Counted from the stretch's first letter, positions 1 to 9,064 are shown. The stretch: DNA of 64,000 bases from Diaphorobacter sp. HDW4A (GCF_011305995.1 NZ_CP049910.1:4340001-4404000), one strand, 5' to 3'. Program-made: numbers and translations. The notes: generated from the letters alone by a model not told the origin.

Positions 1-1
1 C

Positions 2-295
2 CTCGGCCTGCCCGCCGTGCTGCTGCAAGGACTTGCCGCCGCGCCCGGCGTACCCAACCAGGCCGCACCGGCCCCGGCCGTCGATCCGAACACCGTCGAA
101 TCCCCCATCGCTGGCAACCTGCACGCCTGGAAGGTGCAGGACGGCGACACCGTGAACGAAGGCGACGTGATTGCGGTGATGGAAGCGATGAAGATGGAAA
201 TGCAGGTGACCGCGCACCGCAGCGGAAAGATCACGCTGCTGGCAAACGCCGGTACGGCGCAGACGCTAGGGGCGGCGCTGGCGCGGATTGACTGA
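2..295 (+). CDS. Biotin carboxyl carrier domain, C-terminal part of a carboxylase subunit (truncated by window edge)
   Basis: The reading frame is open from the first bases of the window, so only the C-terminal end of the gene is present. The last ~70 residues form a biotinyl domain: the motif EAMKME, whose lysine carries biotin, sits about 36 residues before the C-terminus, as in biotin carboxylases and decarboxylases. An Ala/Pro-rich linker precedes it. Family knowledge: such domains carry CO2 between carboxylase and transferase sites of acyl-CoA carboxylases or oxaloacetate decarboxylases. Which enzyme it is cannot be told without the upstream part. A GTG at 17 is in frame but is probably internal. 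Confidence 0.8.
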   Translation, partial: LGLPAVLLQGLAAAPGVPNQAAPAPAVDPNTVESPIAGNLHAWKVQDGDTVNEGDVIAVMEAMKMEMQVTAHRSGKITLLANAGTAQTLGAALARID

Positions 296-438
296 GAGGA
301 TCCACCGAGTCTGAGGGGCCAGGTCGGCGGCAAGGACTGAGAGCAAAATTGCGGGCGTGACATTGGCAGCCACTCTGGCCGAGACTGATGTCCACACACA
401 CTTTGCATTGGACGCACTCACAGTCGAAAGGAGCCCCC

Positions 439-1098
439 ATGCCCCTCGCCCTCTATGGCCACCCCTTCTCCTCCTACACCCAGAAGGCCCTGATCGCGCT
501 CTACGAAAACCGGACGCCGTTCGAGTTCCGGTGCATCGGCCCTGAATATCCCGAGCACATCATCGACTGGTCCGCACGCTGGCCGCTGCGCAAATTTCCG
601 GTGCTGGTGGACGACGGCCGCACGGTGGCCGAGAGCAGCATCGTCATCGAACATCTGCAGCTGCACCACCCCGGCCCGGTGCGCCTGATTCCCGCCGACG
701 CCGACGCGGCGCTCGAAGTGCGCTTCATGGACCGCTTTTTCGACCTGCATGTGATGGCCCCGATGCAGGCCGCCGTGTTCGGCGCGCTTTCGGGCGACGA
801 GGCGAAGCGCCGCGACGGCATGGCGCAGGCTGAGGACAAGCTCGCCATCGCCTACCGCTGGCTTGAGGAAACGCTGGTCGGACGCCCCTGGGCCGCGGGC
901 AACGATTTCAGCATGGCCGACTGCGCGGCCGCGCCTTCGCTGTTCTATGCGGACTGGACGGTGGCGATTCCGGATGATCATCCCCACCTCAAGGCCTACC
1001 GAGCCCGGCTGCTCGCACGCCCGTCCTTCGCCCGTGCGGTGGACGAGGGACGACCGTTCCGGCACTTCTTTCCGCTGGGTGCGCCGAATCGGGATTGA
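439..1098 (+). CDS. Glutathione S-transferase family protein
   Basis: A 219-aa cytosolic protein with the GST layout: N-terminal thioredoxin-like half (LYGHPFSSYTQKALIAL, then KFPVLVDDG and the ESS(I/V)VIEHL glutathione-contact segment) and an all-alpha C-terminal half with the FSMADCA motif of the conserved N-capping box. The start at 439 is chosen because GAAAGGAG lies 6 bases upstream; an in-frame ATG at 388 lacks a ribosome binding site. The gene stands alone between the biotin-carrier gene and the DUF2760 gene, so its substrate cannot be inferred from context. No lineage-specific class was assigned. Confidence 0.85.
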   Translation: MPLALYGHPFSSYTQKALIALYENRTPFEFRCIGPEYPEHIIDWSARWPLRKFPVLVDDGRTVAESSIVIEHLQLHHPGPVRLIPADADAALEVRFMDRFFDLHVMAPMQAAVFGALSGDEAKRRDGMAQAEDKLAIAYRWLEETLVGRPWAAGNDFSMADCAAAPSLFYADWTVAIPDDHPHLKAYRARLLARPSFARAVDEGRPFRHFFPLGAPNRD

Positions 1099-1312
1099 AC
1101 CGCCTCGCTCCATTGCGAAGCCCCGCGACAACACTAGGGTAGAGTGCTTTCGGTAACATTGCACCCCTCGCGTGCGCGCGTGCACGCCCCTTTTCCGCTT
1201 TTCTTTTCTTGCGATTTGGCCTTTCGCGCGCAAACGACCTATTTGCTTTTCTCTCTGCTCCTGCGCATCGCTCAGCAGAGATTCAACCCGGACTCACTTC
1301 GGGACCCACGAT

Positions 1313-1945
1313 ATGACCCAACAGAATCCCCCCTCGTTTTTCAGTCGCATCGCGATTGCCATCGGCAGTTTTTTTGCCATTCTGGGCAATGCGCGTCTGG
1401 CTGGCGACGTCACCCGTCTGCGCGGCGGCGAAGCGCTGGCCGCCGATGTGCCCACACCCGAGCCCCGGGAAGTGCGCATCGAAGTGCCGGTTGAAAAGAT
1501 CGTCGAGACCCGCGTGGAAGTACCCGTCGAGAAGATCATCGAGCGCACGGTGCAGATCCGCGTGCCCACCGACACGGCCGCACTGCAGGTGCTCGGCCTG
1601 ATGCAGCGCGAGGCGCGCTTCGTGGACTTCATTCAGGAAGACGTGAAGAACTACACCGACGCCGAGATCGGCGCGGCCGCACGCGTGGTGCATGAAGGCT
1701 GCCGCAAGGTGCTCAAGGAACACTTCACGCTCGTGCCGGTGCAGAGCGAAGCCGAAGGCAGCCGCATCGCTGTGGCACCCGGTTTCGACACCACCGCGAT
1801 CCGCCTGACCGGCAATGTCGTGGGGCAGGCCCCCTTCACCGGCACGCTCACGCACCGAGGCTGGAAGGTGGTGCAGATGCAGTTGCCGCAGTTGACCGAT
1901 GAAAAGGCCGCCGAAATCGTGGCTCAGGCCGAAGTGGAGTTGTGA
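1313..1945 (+). CDS. DUF2760 domain protein, Hsp70-associated membrane protein
   Basis: A 210-aa protein of the DUF2760 type. It has one hydrophobic stretch near the N-terminus (about residues 12-28), then a charged segment with an internally repeated VEVPVEKI(V/I)E unit (about residues 56-80) that could form an extended or coiled structure, then the conserved C-terminal domain ending in LTHRGWKVVQMQLP. Family knowledge: DUF2760 genes are commonly found next to unusual Hsp70 genes, which is the arrangement here (Hsp70 at 2130). The inference is a membrane-anchored partner or co-factor of the Hsp70s. The biochemical role is unknown. The ATG at 1313 follows a weak GGGAC site. Confidence 0.75.
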   Translation: MTQQNPPSFFSRIAIAIGSFFAILGNARLAGDVTRLRGGEALAADVPTPEPREVRIEVPVEKIVETRVEVPVEKIIERTVQIRVPTDTAALQVLGLMQREARFVDFIQEDVKNYTDAEIGAAARVVHEGCRKVLKEHFTLVPVQSEAEGSRIAVAPGFDTTAIRLTGNVVGQAPFTGTLTHRGWKVVQMQLPQLTDEKAAEIVAQAEVEL

Positions 1946-2062
1946 CTCCCCCTGAGTCGCTTCGCGCCGTCCTCCTGACGGGGACGACGCCTTCGCCGCG
2001 AGGCGGCTCTTGGCTTGCCGTCTGCTGGTATGGCCTGCTCCGTGGCCTTTTGACTGGTGACG
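1944..2062. repeat. Intergenic repeat of the Comamonadaceae CCCCTGAG...GACGACGCC type
   Basis: The gap between the DUF2760 gene and the first Hsp70 gene starts with CCCCCTGAGTCGCTTCGCG, continues with a short hairpin-forming CGTCCTCCTGACGGGGACGACG and then CTTCGCCGCGAGGCGGCTCTT. From memory this resembles a dispersed intergenic repeat common in Comamonas, Acidovorax and relatives. It carries no plausible gene. It sits inside the presumed operon and may affect mRNA processing or partial termination. Confidence 0.5.
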
Positions 2063-2129
2063 CCGCGCGCGAACTACTCACAAGGAACGTGCGATCCGAT
2101 TGCGCGTTCATGCATTGCAAAGAATTTTT

Positions 2130-4010
2130 ATGGACTCGCCTTCCAACTCCAATCCCAACGCCCTGTTCTGCATCGGCATCGATCTGGGCACTACGCACTG
2201 CGCGCTGTCGTATGTAGACAAGACCGCCAGTGATGGCGACAAGGTCGATCAGCAGGTGCTGAACGTGCCGCAGCTCACCGCGCCCGCAAGCGTGGAAGGC
2301 AAGGCGCTGCTGCCTTCATTTTTGTACCTGCCGCACGAGACAGAGCTGACCGCCGCCGACATGGCCTTGCCCGGCGCAGGCGAGCAGAGCTTCATCGTCG
2401 GCGAACTAGCGCGCACGCGTGGCGCGAACACGCCCATCCGCCTGGTGAGCAGCGCCAAGAGCTGGCTGTGCCATCCGGGCGTGGATCGCCGCGCTGCGAT
2501 TTTGCCCGCTGATGCGCCGCCGGAAGTCGCGCGCGTGTCGCCGCTCGAGGCCTCAACGCGCTATCTCAAGCACCTGCGCTGGGCGTGGAACAACGCGCGT
2601 CCCGAAGCGCCGTTCGACGAGCAGGACATCACCGTCACCATTCCCGCGTCGTTCGATCCAGCCGCGCGCGAGCTGACGGCCGAGGCCTGCCGCGACGCGG
2701 GCTTCCAGAACCTCACGCTGCTGGAAGAACCGCAGGCCGCGCTCTACAGCTGGATCCAGCAAAGCGGCGGTCAGTGGCGCAAGCAGGTGAAGAACGGCGA
2801 CATCATCCTCGTCGTTGACGTGGGCGGCGGCACGACCGATCTCTCGCTGATCGCCGTGCTGGAACGCGACGGCAACCTCGAACTGCAGCGTGTGGCCGTG
2901 GGCGAGCACATTCTGCTCGGCGGCGACAACATGGATCTGGCGCTGGCCTATGGTCTCGCACGCAAGCTCGCGGCCGAGGGCAAGCAGCTCGACGCATGGC
3001 AGACCCGTGCGCTTTCGCACGGTTGCCGCGCCGCCAAAGAGCAACTGCTCGCCGATGAAAATCTGCAGAGCGTTGCCGTGGTGGTGCCAAGCCGTGGCAG
3101 CAAGCTGATCGGCGGCAGCATCCGCACCGAACTCACGCGCGCCGAAGTGCTGGCCATGCTGGTCGAAGGCTTCTTCCCCAAGGTGGCCGCGAGCGACAAG
3201 CCACAGACGCGCGCCCGCGCCGCGCTCACGCAGCTCGGCCTGCCCTATGCGCAGGACGCGGCCGTCACCCGCCATCTCGCGGCGTTTCTCGCGCGCCAGG
3301 CCGGTGCGACCGAGCAGATCGACGGTCTTCAGGGCACGCAGCCGCAAGGCGCTGCGTTCCTGCATCCGTCGGCGATCCTGTTCAACGGCGGCGTGCTCAA
3401 ATCCACGCAGATCGAGCAGCGCATCCTCGATGTCATCAACGGCTGGCTGACTGCCGAAGGCGCCCCCGCGCTGCGCGTGCTCGACGGCGCGAACCTCGAC
3501 CTCGCGGTCGCGCGCGGTGCGGCCTACTACGGCCATGTGCGCCAAGGCCGTGGCGTGCGCATTCGCGGCGGCACGGCGCAGTCGTACTACGTCGGCATCG
3601 AATCCAACATGCCCGCGATTCCCGGCATGGAGCCACCAATTTCCGCGCTGTGCTTGGCACCGTTTGGTCTCGAAGAGGGCACGGAAGTGGCGCTCGATGG
3701 CGAGGAATTCGGCCTCGTCGTCGGCGAGCCGGTGCGTCTGCGTTTTTTCGGATCGTCCGTGCGCCGCAGCGATGCCGTGGGCACCATGCTGGATTTCTGG
3801 GGCCCAGACGAACTGGTCGAGCTGCAGGAAATCGAAGCCCTGCTGCCCGCCGAAGGCCGCAGCGCGGGCGACGTGGTTCCCGTGACGCTGCATGCGCGCG
3901 TGACCGACATCGGTACGCTCGAACTCAACGCCGTGCCCGTGGGCGGCAGCGAGCGCTGGAAGGTGGAGTTCGACGTGCGCGCCGAAACGACCACCGACAC
4001 GCAGCAATGA
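2130..4010 (+). CDS. Hsp70-family ATPase (DnaK-like, short C-terminus)
   Basis: A 626-aa Hsp70-fold protein. Nucleotide-binding signatures are present in order: phosphate-1 loop IGIDLGTTHCALSYV (about residues 15-29), phosphate-2 loop DVGGGTTDLSLI (about 230) and adenosine motif LFNGGVLKS (about 417). After the ATPase domain only ~180 residues remain, with a beta-rich segment in place of a full DnaK substrate-binding domain and lid, so its client recognition must differ from DnaK. The ATG at 2130 is chosen because the Hsp70 fold begins right after it; the ribosome site is weak (AAAGA). It is followed 31 bp later by an unknown gene and then by a second Hsp70, suggesting joint action. Clients are unknown. 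Confidence 0.85.
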   Translation: MDSPSNSNPNALFCIGIDLGTTHCALSYVDKTASDGDKVDQQVLNVPQLTAPASVEGKALLPSFLYLPHETELTAADMALPGAGEQSFIVGELARTRGANTPIRLVSSAKSWLCHPGVDRRAAILPADAPPEVARVSPLEASTRYLKHLRWAWNNARPEAPFDEQDITVTIPASFDPAARELTAEACRDAGFQNLTLLEEPQAALYSWIQQSGGQWRKQVKNGDIILVVDVGGGTTDLSLIAVLERDGNLELQRVAVGEHILLGGDNMDLALAYGLARKLAAEGKQLDAWQTRALSHGCRAAKEQLLADENLQSVAVVVPSRGSKLIGGSIRTELTRAEVLAMLVEGFFPKVAASDKPQTRARAALTQLGLPYAQDAAVTRHLAAFLARQAGATEQIDGLQGTQPQGAAFLHPSAILFNGGVLKSTQIEQRILDVINGWLTAEGAPALRVLDGANLDLAVARGAAYYGHVRQGRGVRIRGGTAQSYYVGIESNMPAIPGMEPPISALCLAPFGLEEGTEVALDGEEFGLVVGEPVRLRFFGSSVRRSDAVGTMLDFWGPDELVELQEIEALLPAEGRSAGDVVPVTLHARVTDIGTLELNAVPVGGSERWKVEFDVRAETTTDTQQ

Positions 4011-4041
4011 TCGAAGGCTTGATCGCTTAGGCAAACACACT

Positions 4042-4668
4042 ATGTCCAATCTGCACAAATCACTGCTCGACAGCCTCGTCTATTTGGACAAGGACTTCGT
4101 CGCAGACCGCTACGAACTTGCGACGGGCGCCAATGCTGCAACCACCATCACACGCCTTCAAGGCAAGAAGGCCGGTGCAAATCTACTGCCATTTTCAGCC
4201 GAGATTAGTGCCCAAGAAACTCGCTCATATGCAGTCTCCACACAGCACATGCTGATGGAACTGTGGCCCGATCTGGCCGAGCAACCAACGGTGAACGTGA
4301 GCGAATACGCCGAGCGTTCGATGTCGGAGTTCGGCTGGGTCCAAGGGCATCTGTCGACGTTTCAGGTACGCAGTAAATCGCAGCGCGACGGACAGGACGT
4401 GGTCACCGCGCAGTCGAGCCACTTTCAGCTGCGCGGCCTCGAGCATGGCCGCTACATCGACCTGATCACCACGCCGGACTATTTCGCCTCGGGCTTCAAC
4501 GCGCTGCTGCCGCTGCAGATGACGCTGCTCGCCAAGTTCGCGCTGCCGGTGTGCATGTACATGCGCCTCTTGCCCGCGAAGGACCACGCCGAGAACTGGA
4601 TTGCCGTTCCGCTCGTGATCGTCGAGTCGCGACCCACACTCACCCGAGACATTCAAGCCCTGCTCTGA
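4042..4668 (+). CDS. Conserved-looking hypothetical protein between two Hsp70 genes
   Basis: A 208-aa protein that I do not recognise. It has no signal peptide, no clear membrane segment and no catalytic motif that I can name. The C-terminal half has alternating hydrophobic segments (FNALLPLQMTLLAKFALPVCMYM), which suggests a folded globular domain. It is in the same direction as both Hsp70 genes, 31 bp after the first and 7 bp before the second, so it is almost surely co-translated with them. Its first ~250 bases are visibly less GC-rich than the flanking Hsp70 genes. A role as client adaptor or substrate of the Hsp70 pair is only an inference from position. Confidence 0.7.
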   Translation: MSNLHKSLLDSLVYLDKDFVADRYELATGANAATTITRLQGKKAGANLLPFSAEISAQETRSYAVSTQHMLMELWPDLAEQPTVNVSEYAERSMSEFGWVQGHLSTFQVRSKSQRDGQDVVTAQSSHFQLRGLEHGRYIDLITTPDYFASGFNALLPLQMTLLAKFALPVCMYMRLLPAKDHAENWIAVPLVIVESRPTLTRDIQALL

Positions 4669-4675
4669 TCTTGAA

Positions 4676-7495
4676 ATGACCACCGCACCTGCAGCGACCC
4701 ATGTCGTCGGCATCGACCTTGGCACCAGCAACACCGTTGCTGCCTCGGTCTCTCTGACGGATGCCAGCATCGGCATTGAACTGCTGCAGATCCCGCAGCG
4801 CACCGCGCCGGAAGAGATTTCCGCGCAGCCGCTGCTGCCTTCGGTGCGCTATCACGCGGCGATTGGTGAGCTTGGCGATGCCGCGTGGCAGAAGCCCTGG
4901 CCTGCCATGGACACGAGCGTGGCCAGCCCCGCCGTCGTGGGCCGCTGGGCGCGCGATCTGGGCGCGGCCGTGCCGTCACGGCTGGTGGCCAGTGCCAAGA
5001 GCTGGCTCTCGCACACGGGCGTGGATCGCAACGCGGCCATCCTTCCCTGGGGTGCGGCGGAAGACGTGCACAAGATCTCGCCCGTCGCCGCGTCGGCAAG
5101 TTACCTTGCCCATGTGAAGGCCGCATGGGACGCCGCGCATACCGATGCGCCGCTCGCGCAGCAGATCGTCGTGCTGACCGTGCCCGCATCGTTTGACGAA
5201 GGCGCACGCGCCTTGACGCTGGAGGCCGCACGGCTCGCCGGCCTGCCGCAGGTGCGCCTGCTCGAAGAACCCAAGGCGGCGTTTCACGACTGGCTGGTGC
5301 TGCAGGGCGAACAGCTCGGGGCGCAACTGAAAGACAGCAAACTGGTGCTCATCGTTGACGTGGGCGGCGGCACGACCGACCTCACGCTGATCCGCGTCGA
5401 ACCCACCACTGATGTCGACGCGCTGCCTGCGCTCAACCGCATCGCGGTCGGCGAGCATCTGATGCTCGGCGGCGACAACATGGATCTGGCGCTCGCGCAC
5501 CGGCTTGAGCCGCAGTTTCTGGCATCCGGCGAACAGCGCCTGCCCGCCACGCGCTTTGCGCAGCTCGTGCAGCGCTGCCGCATCGCAAAGATCCAATTGC
5601 TGGCCGAGGACGTGCCCGCGTCGGTCACCGTCACCCTGCTCGGCAGCGGCTCGCGGCTGATGGCGCAGACGCGCTCCGCCGTGCTCACGCGCGAAGGCGT
5701 GCGCTCGTGGATCGTCGAAGGCTTTCTGCCGTTGGTGTCCATCGGCGATGCGCCAGCAAAGCGCCAAGGCGCGCTGCGCGGCTTTGGCCTGCCCTATCCC
5801 GCCGATGCAGCCATCTCGCGGCATCTGGCGCAGTTTCTCTCGCAGCACGCATCGGACGAACTGCCCGACACCGTGCTGCTCAACGGCGGCGTGTTCCATG
5901 CCCATGCGCTGGTCGAACGGCTCACCGAACAGCTCGGGCAATGGCGCGGCAGTGCCGTGCGCGTGCTGCACAACCCGCATCCCGACTGGGCCGTGGCGCG
6001 CGGTGCGGCGGCGTATGGATTGACGCTGACCGAGGCGCAGGCCGCTTGCGCTCAACACAAACAACCGATTGCCGCACTGCCCCGCATCGGCGGCGGCGCG
6101 GCGCGCAGCTACTGGCTGGTGCTGCGCGGTCAACCCGGCACCGCCGCGCAAGGCCTTTGCCTGCTGCCGCGCGGCACGCAGGAGGGCACGCGCATCACAC
6201 TCACGGGGCGGCGCTTTGCGCTCAAGTTGGGGCAGGCAGTGCGCTTTGAACTGGTGTCCAACAGCCACAGCGATCAGCCATTTCAGGCCGGGCAACTGGT
6301 CACCCTGAATGGCGACGGCTGGCTGAACCTGCCGCCACTCGCTACCGTGCTGCACGCTTCGGAGACCGCGTCGAAACGCACCTCGGTCGAGGTGCAACTG
6401 CAGGCCTGCATGACCGAAGTGGGCACGCTTGAAGTGCGTTGCCTGTCGAGCGACGAGATCGCGCAATCTTGGCTGCTGCCCTTCGATCTGCGCGCGCAGG
6501 CAGGCGACGATGTGCAGGACGATGATGCAGCCGCAGAGCGCTCGCAGACCCAGCTCAAAGCCGCCGTCGAACAGATCGACCACATCTTCGGCCAACAGGC
6601 CAAGGAAGTCAGCACCAAGGAAGTGCGCCAACTGCGGCAGGCCATCGAGAAGATCCTCGGTCCGCGCGAGTCGTGGGATGTGGCCGTGTTGCGCGCGCTG
6701 TTCGATGCGCTGCTCGCGCGCACCAAACGCCGTCGCCGCTCCGCCGAGCACGAGCGCGTGTGGCTCAATCTCGCGGGCTGGTGCCTGCGTCCCGGTGTGG
6801 GCGCAGAGCTTGACGACTGGCGCATCGCGCAGATCTGGCAGCTCTACGAACAAGGCATCGCCCACGGCAAGGAGTCGGCCAACTGGACCGAATGGTGGGT
6901 GTTCTGGCGGCGCGTGGCAGCAGGTCTGAACGAAGCGCAGCAGATGCAGGTGCTCGAAGACGTCGCGGGCCAGATGCAGAAGGCCGTGCAGCAGACCACG
7001 CAGCGTAGCGCTGGCAAGTCCACGCACGGTAGTTATGAGGACATGTTGCGCCTCTTCGCCGCGATGGAGGCCGTGCCCTGGCAGTACCGCCAGGAGATGG
7101 GCCAGTGGATGCTCTCGCGCCTCAAGCGCGCCGACGAGACGCCGCAGACCTGGTGGGCGATTGGCCGCATCGCCGCACGCCAGCCGGTCGCCGCCAACGC
7201 GCATCTGACCATGCCGCCCGGCCCTGCGACCGAATTCCTCGACGCCACGCTCGCGCAGGACTGGCGCAAGAACGAGGCCGCGATGTTCGCCGCCGTGCAG
7301 ATCGCCCGCATGACCGGCGACCGCGCGCGCGACGTGAACGACGCGCAGCGCACTGCCGTCCTCGCCAAGCTCAAGACCTCGGGCGCGCCACAGCGCTGGA
7401 TGGATCTCGTGGGCTCGGTTCAGGAAATGGACGCCGAAGACCACAAGCGCAGCTTCGGCGACAGCCTGCCGCCGGGCCTGAGCCTGCTGCGCTGA
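4676..7495 (+). CDS. Large Hsp70-family protein with C-terminal DUF3731-type extension
   Basis: A 939-aa protein. The first ~600 residues are an Hsp70 ATPase region with VVGIDLGTSNTVAASV (about 10-25), DVGGGTTDLTLI (about 227) and LLNGGVFHAHALVERL (about 400). Residues ~620-939 form a long alpha-helical extension rich in Arg, Trp and Gln (RTKRRRRSAEHERVWLNLAGW), matching the DUF3731 domain known to be fused to this Hsp70 branch. It shares long stretches with the Hsp70 at 2130 (VGEHxxLGGDNMDLALA in both), so the two are paralogues. ATG follows the upstream stop by 7 bp. Possibly the scaffold of a dedicated Hsp70 complex; no substrate is known to me. Confidence 0.82.
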   Translation: MTTAPAATHVVGIDLGTSNTVAASVSLTDASIGIELLQIPQRTAPEEISAQPLLPSVRYHAAIGELGDAAWQKPWPAMDTSVASPAVVGRWARDLGAAVPSRLVASAKSWLSHTGVDRNAAILPWGAAEDVHKISPVAASASYLAHVKAAWDAAHTDAPLAQQIVVLTVPASFDEGARALTLEAARLAGLPQVRLLEEPKAAFHDWLVLQGEQLGAQLKDSKLVLIVDVGGGTTDLTLIRVEPTTDVDALPALNRIAVGEHLMLGGDNMDLALAHRLEPQFLASGEQRLPATRFAQLVQRCRIAKIQLLAEDVPASVTVTLLGSGSRLMAQTRSAVLTREGVRSWIVEGFLPLVSIGDAPAKRQGALRGFGLPYPADAAISRHLAQFLSQHASDELPDTVLLNGGVFHAHALVERLTEQLGQWRGSAVRVLHNPHPDWAVARGAAAYGLTLTEAQAACAQHKQPIAALPRIGGGAARSYWLVLRGQPGTAAQGLCLLPRGTQEGTRITLTGRRFALKLGQAVRFELVSNSHSDQPFQAGQLVTLNGDGWLNLPPLATVLHASETASKRTSVEVQLQACMTEVGTLEVRCLSSDEIAQSWLLPFDLRAQAGDDVQDDDAAAERSQTQLKAAVEQIDHIFGQQAKEVSTKEVRQLRQAIEKILGPRESWDVAVLRALFDALLARTKRRRRSAEHERVWLNLAGWCLRPGVGAELDDWRIAQIWQLYEQGIAHGKESANWTEWWVFWRRVAAGLNEAQQMQVLEDVAGQMQKAVQQTTQRSAGKSTHGSYEDMLRLFAAMEAVPWQYRQEMGQWMLSRLKRADETPQTWWAIGRIAARQPVAANAHLTMPPGPATEFLDATLAQDWRKNEAAMFAAVQIARMTGDRARDVNDAQRTAVLAKLKTSGAPQRWMDLVGSVQEMDAEDHKRSFGDSLPPGLSLLR

Positions 7496-7652
7496 GAAGA
7501 GTGCTAGCGGCATCGCCTCAAGCATCTTCAAAACGAATCATTGACACATCAAAAGGAATTGGACGCGAATACTTGAACTGCGCACCATGAGCCCAACGCC
7601 GGAATTCAGATGACGGACACGACACGGCGTCGGACTCAAGGAGACAACCAGC

Positions 7653-8642
7653 ATGTTCATGCAGCGTTCCGCTTTTCTCAAGTTTCTCAAGGCGACCGTG
7701 CTCGCGGGCGCCATCGCCCTCACGGGCCTCGCGTCGGCGCAGGCCCCTTACCCCAGCGCCGGCACGATCACGCTGGTCGTGCCGTTCGCGGCCGGCAGCG
7801 GCACCGATGCCGTCGCGCGCGTCGTCGCGCAGAAGCTCGGCGAGCGGCTCAAGCAATCGGTCATAGTGGACAACCGCGCCGGAGCCAACGCGCAGATCGG
7901 CGCACAGTTCGCGGCCAAAGCCAAGCCCGACGGCTACACGCTGTTCATGACCACGAACACCTCGCACTCGGCGAACCCGTGGCTGGTCAAAAGCCTCAAG
8001 TACGACCCCGTCAAGGACTTCACTCCGATCGCGCGCGTGGGCGAGCTGCCGTTCGCGCTGGTGGTCAATCCCAAGCTGCCGGTCAAGAGCGTGCAGGAGC
8101 TGCTCGACTACGCGAAGGCCCATCCCGACAAGCTCTCCTACGGCACGCCCAACAGCACGTCGGAAGTGGCCGTGGAGACCATGAAATACATCTCCAAGCT
8201 GCAGATCACCAAGGTGCCGTACAAGTCCAGCCCGCAGGCGCTGACCGACCTGATGGGCGACCAGATTCAGGTCTACGTGGCGGACCTCGGATCGAGCTGG
8301 AGCATGATCAAAAGCGAACGCGTGCGCGCGCTCGGCGTGACCGCGGCGAAGGGCTCGAACCTGCTGCCGAATCTGCCGCCCATCGGCAAGACGATTGCCG
8401 GCTTTGACCTCACCTCCTGGAACGGCATCTTCGCACCAGCGAACACGCCCAAAGAAGTCGTAGACCGCGTCAACGCCGAGCTGCAGGTGATTCTGGCCGA
8501 CAAGGCCGTACACGAACAGCTCGCGGGCGTGGGCTTCGAGGTCTGGCCTACCAAGACGCCCGAGGAATTCGCCACCTACGTGAACGATCAGCTCGCCTAT
8601 TGGGGCAAGCTGATCAAGCAGGCCGGCATCGAGAAGGAGTGA
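7653..8642 (+). CDS. Bug-family tripartite tricarboxylate transporter substrate-binding protein
   Basis: A 329-aa periplasmic binding protein. The N-terminus is a Sec signal peptide with a basic start, hydrophobic core and cleavage near ASAQA (about residue 30). The mature part has the Bug signatures: ITLVVPFAAGSGTDAVARVVA near the start, VDNRAGANAQIGA, and NTSHSANPWL in the ligand pocket. AAGGAG at 7638 sets the start at 7653. Family knowledge: Bug proteins bind carboxylates or amides for TctAB transporters, but many, as here, have no membrane subunits nearby. The following cupin and acyl-CoA dehydrogenase suggest that the ligand is a carboxylic acid that is degraded as a CoA thioester. Confidence 0.88.
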   Translation: MFMQRSAFLKFLKATVLAGAIALTGLASAQAPYPSAGTITLVVPFAAGSGTDAVARVVAQKLGERLKQSVIVDNRAGANAQIGAQFAAKAKPDGYTLFMTTNTSHSANPWLVKSLKYDPVKDFTPIARVGELPFALVVNPKLPVKSVQELLDYAKAHPDKLSYGTPNSTSEVAVETMKYISKLQITKVPYKSSPQALTDLMGDQIQVYVADLGSSWSMIKSERVRALGVTAAKGSNLLPNLPPIGKTIAGFDLTSWNGIFAPANTPKEVVDRVNAELQVILADKAVHEQLAGVGFEVWPTKTPEEFATYVNDQLAYWGKLIKQAGIEKE

Positions 8643-8647
8643 CGCGC

Positions 8648-9043
8648 ATGACAAGCACCACGACAAGCAAGTACCTGATCCGCGAGCAGGATGTCGAAGG
8701 CTACAGCCCCGCCAACCACCACGGCACGGTGAACCGGCGGCTGATCAGCGCGGCCAATGTGGGCGCCAGGCACATGGAGGTGGTGCTCGGCACGCTCGAG
8801 AAAGGCGGCGGCGCACTGCCGCACGCACACCCCGGCATGGAGCAGGCCTGCTATCTGCTTGAAGGCATGGCCGAGGTCGAGATCGAAGGCGAGCACTTTC
8901 AGATGCAGCCCGGTGACACCTGCTTCTTCCCCGAAGACCGCATGCATATCTTCCGCGTGACGAGCGACACGCCGGTGCGGCTGCTGGTGATCTACAGCCC
9001 ACCTTACGCAGAAAACCCCGACCGCGTGCGCCGCCCCGTTTGA
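8648..9043 (+). CDS. Cupin-domain protein
   Basis: A 131-aa single-domain cupin. Cupin motif 1 is seen as LPHAHPGMEQACYLLEGMAEVEIEG and motif 2 as PGDTCFFPEDRMHIFRV; the His and Glu side chains at these places normally hold a metal ion. It starts 5 bp after the stop of the Bug-protein gene, so the two are translationally linked, and is followed 21 bp later by an acyl-CoA dehydrogenase. Likely a small metal-binding enzyme or sensor in the same catabolic unit. The reaction is not known. Confidence 0.82.
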   Translation: MTSTTTSKYLIREQDVEGYSPANHHGTVNRRLISAANVGARHMEVVLGTLEKGGGALPHAHPGMEQACYLLEGMAEVEIEGEHFQMQPGDTCFFPEDRMHIFRVTSDTPVRLLVIYSPPYAENPDRVRRPV

Positions 9044-9064
9044 ACCCGAAAGCAATCCCCGACC

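Noticed and set aside
1099..1312. Possible -35/-10 pair TTGCGA-N16-TAGGGT before the DUF2760 gene
   Set aside because: Poor match to the consensus on both boxes; not enough to call a promoter.
2553..4058. 501-codon open frame antisense to the first Hsp70 gene
   Set aside because: Compositional shadow; no motif and it would span the Hsp70 stop codon and gap.
4976..7531. Very long open frame (851 codons) antisense to the second Hsp70 gene
   Set aside because: It is a shadow of the high third-position GC of the Hsp70 frame: the translation is His/Arg/Ala-rich, without any recognisable domain, and there is no ribosome site at its start.
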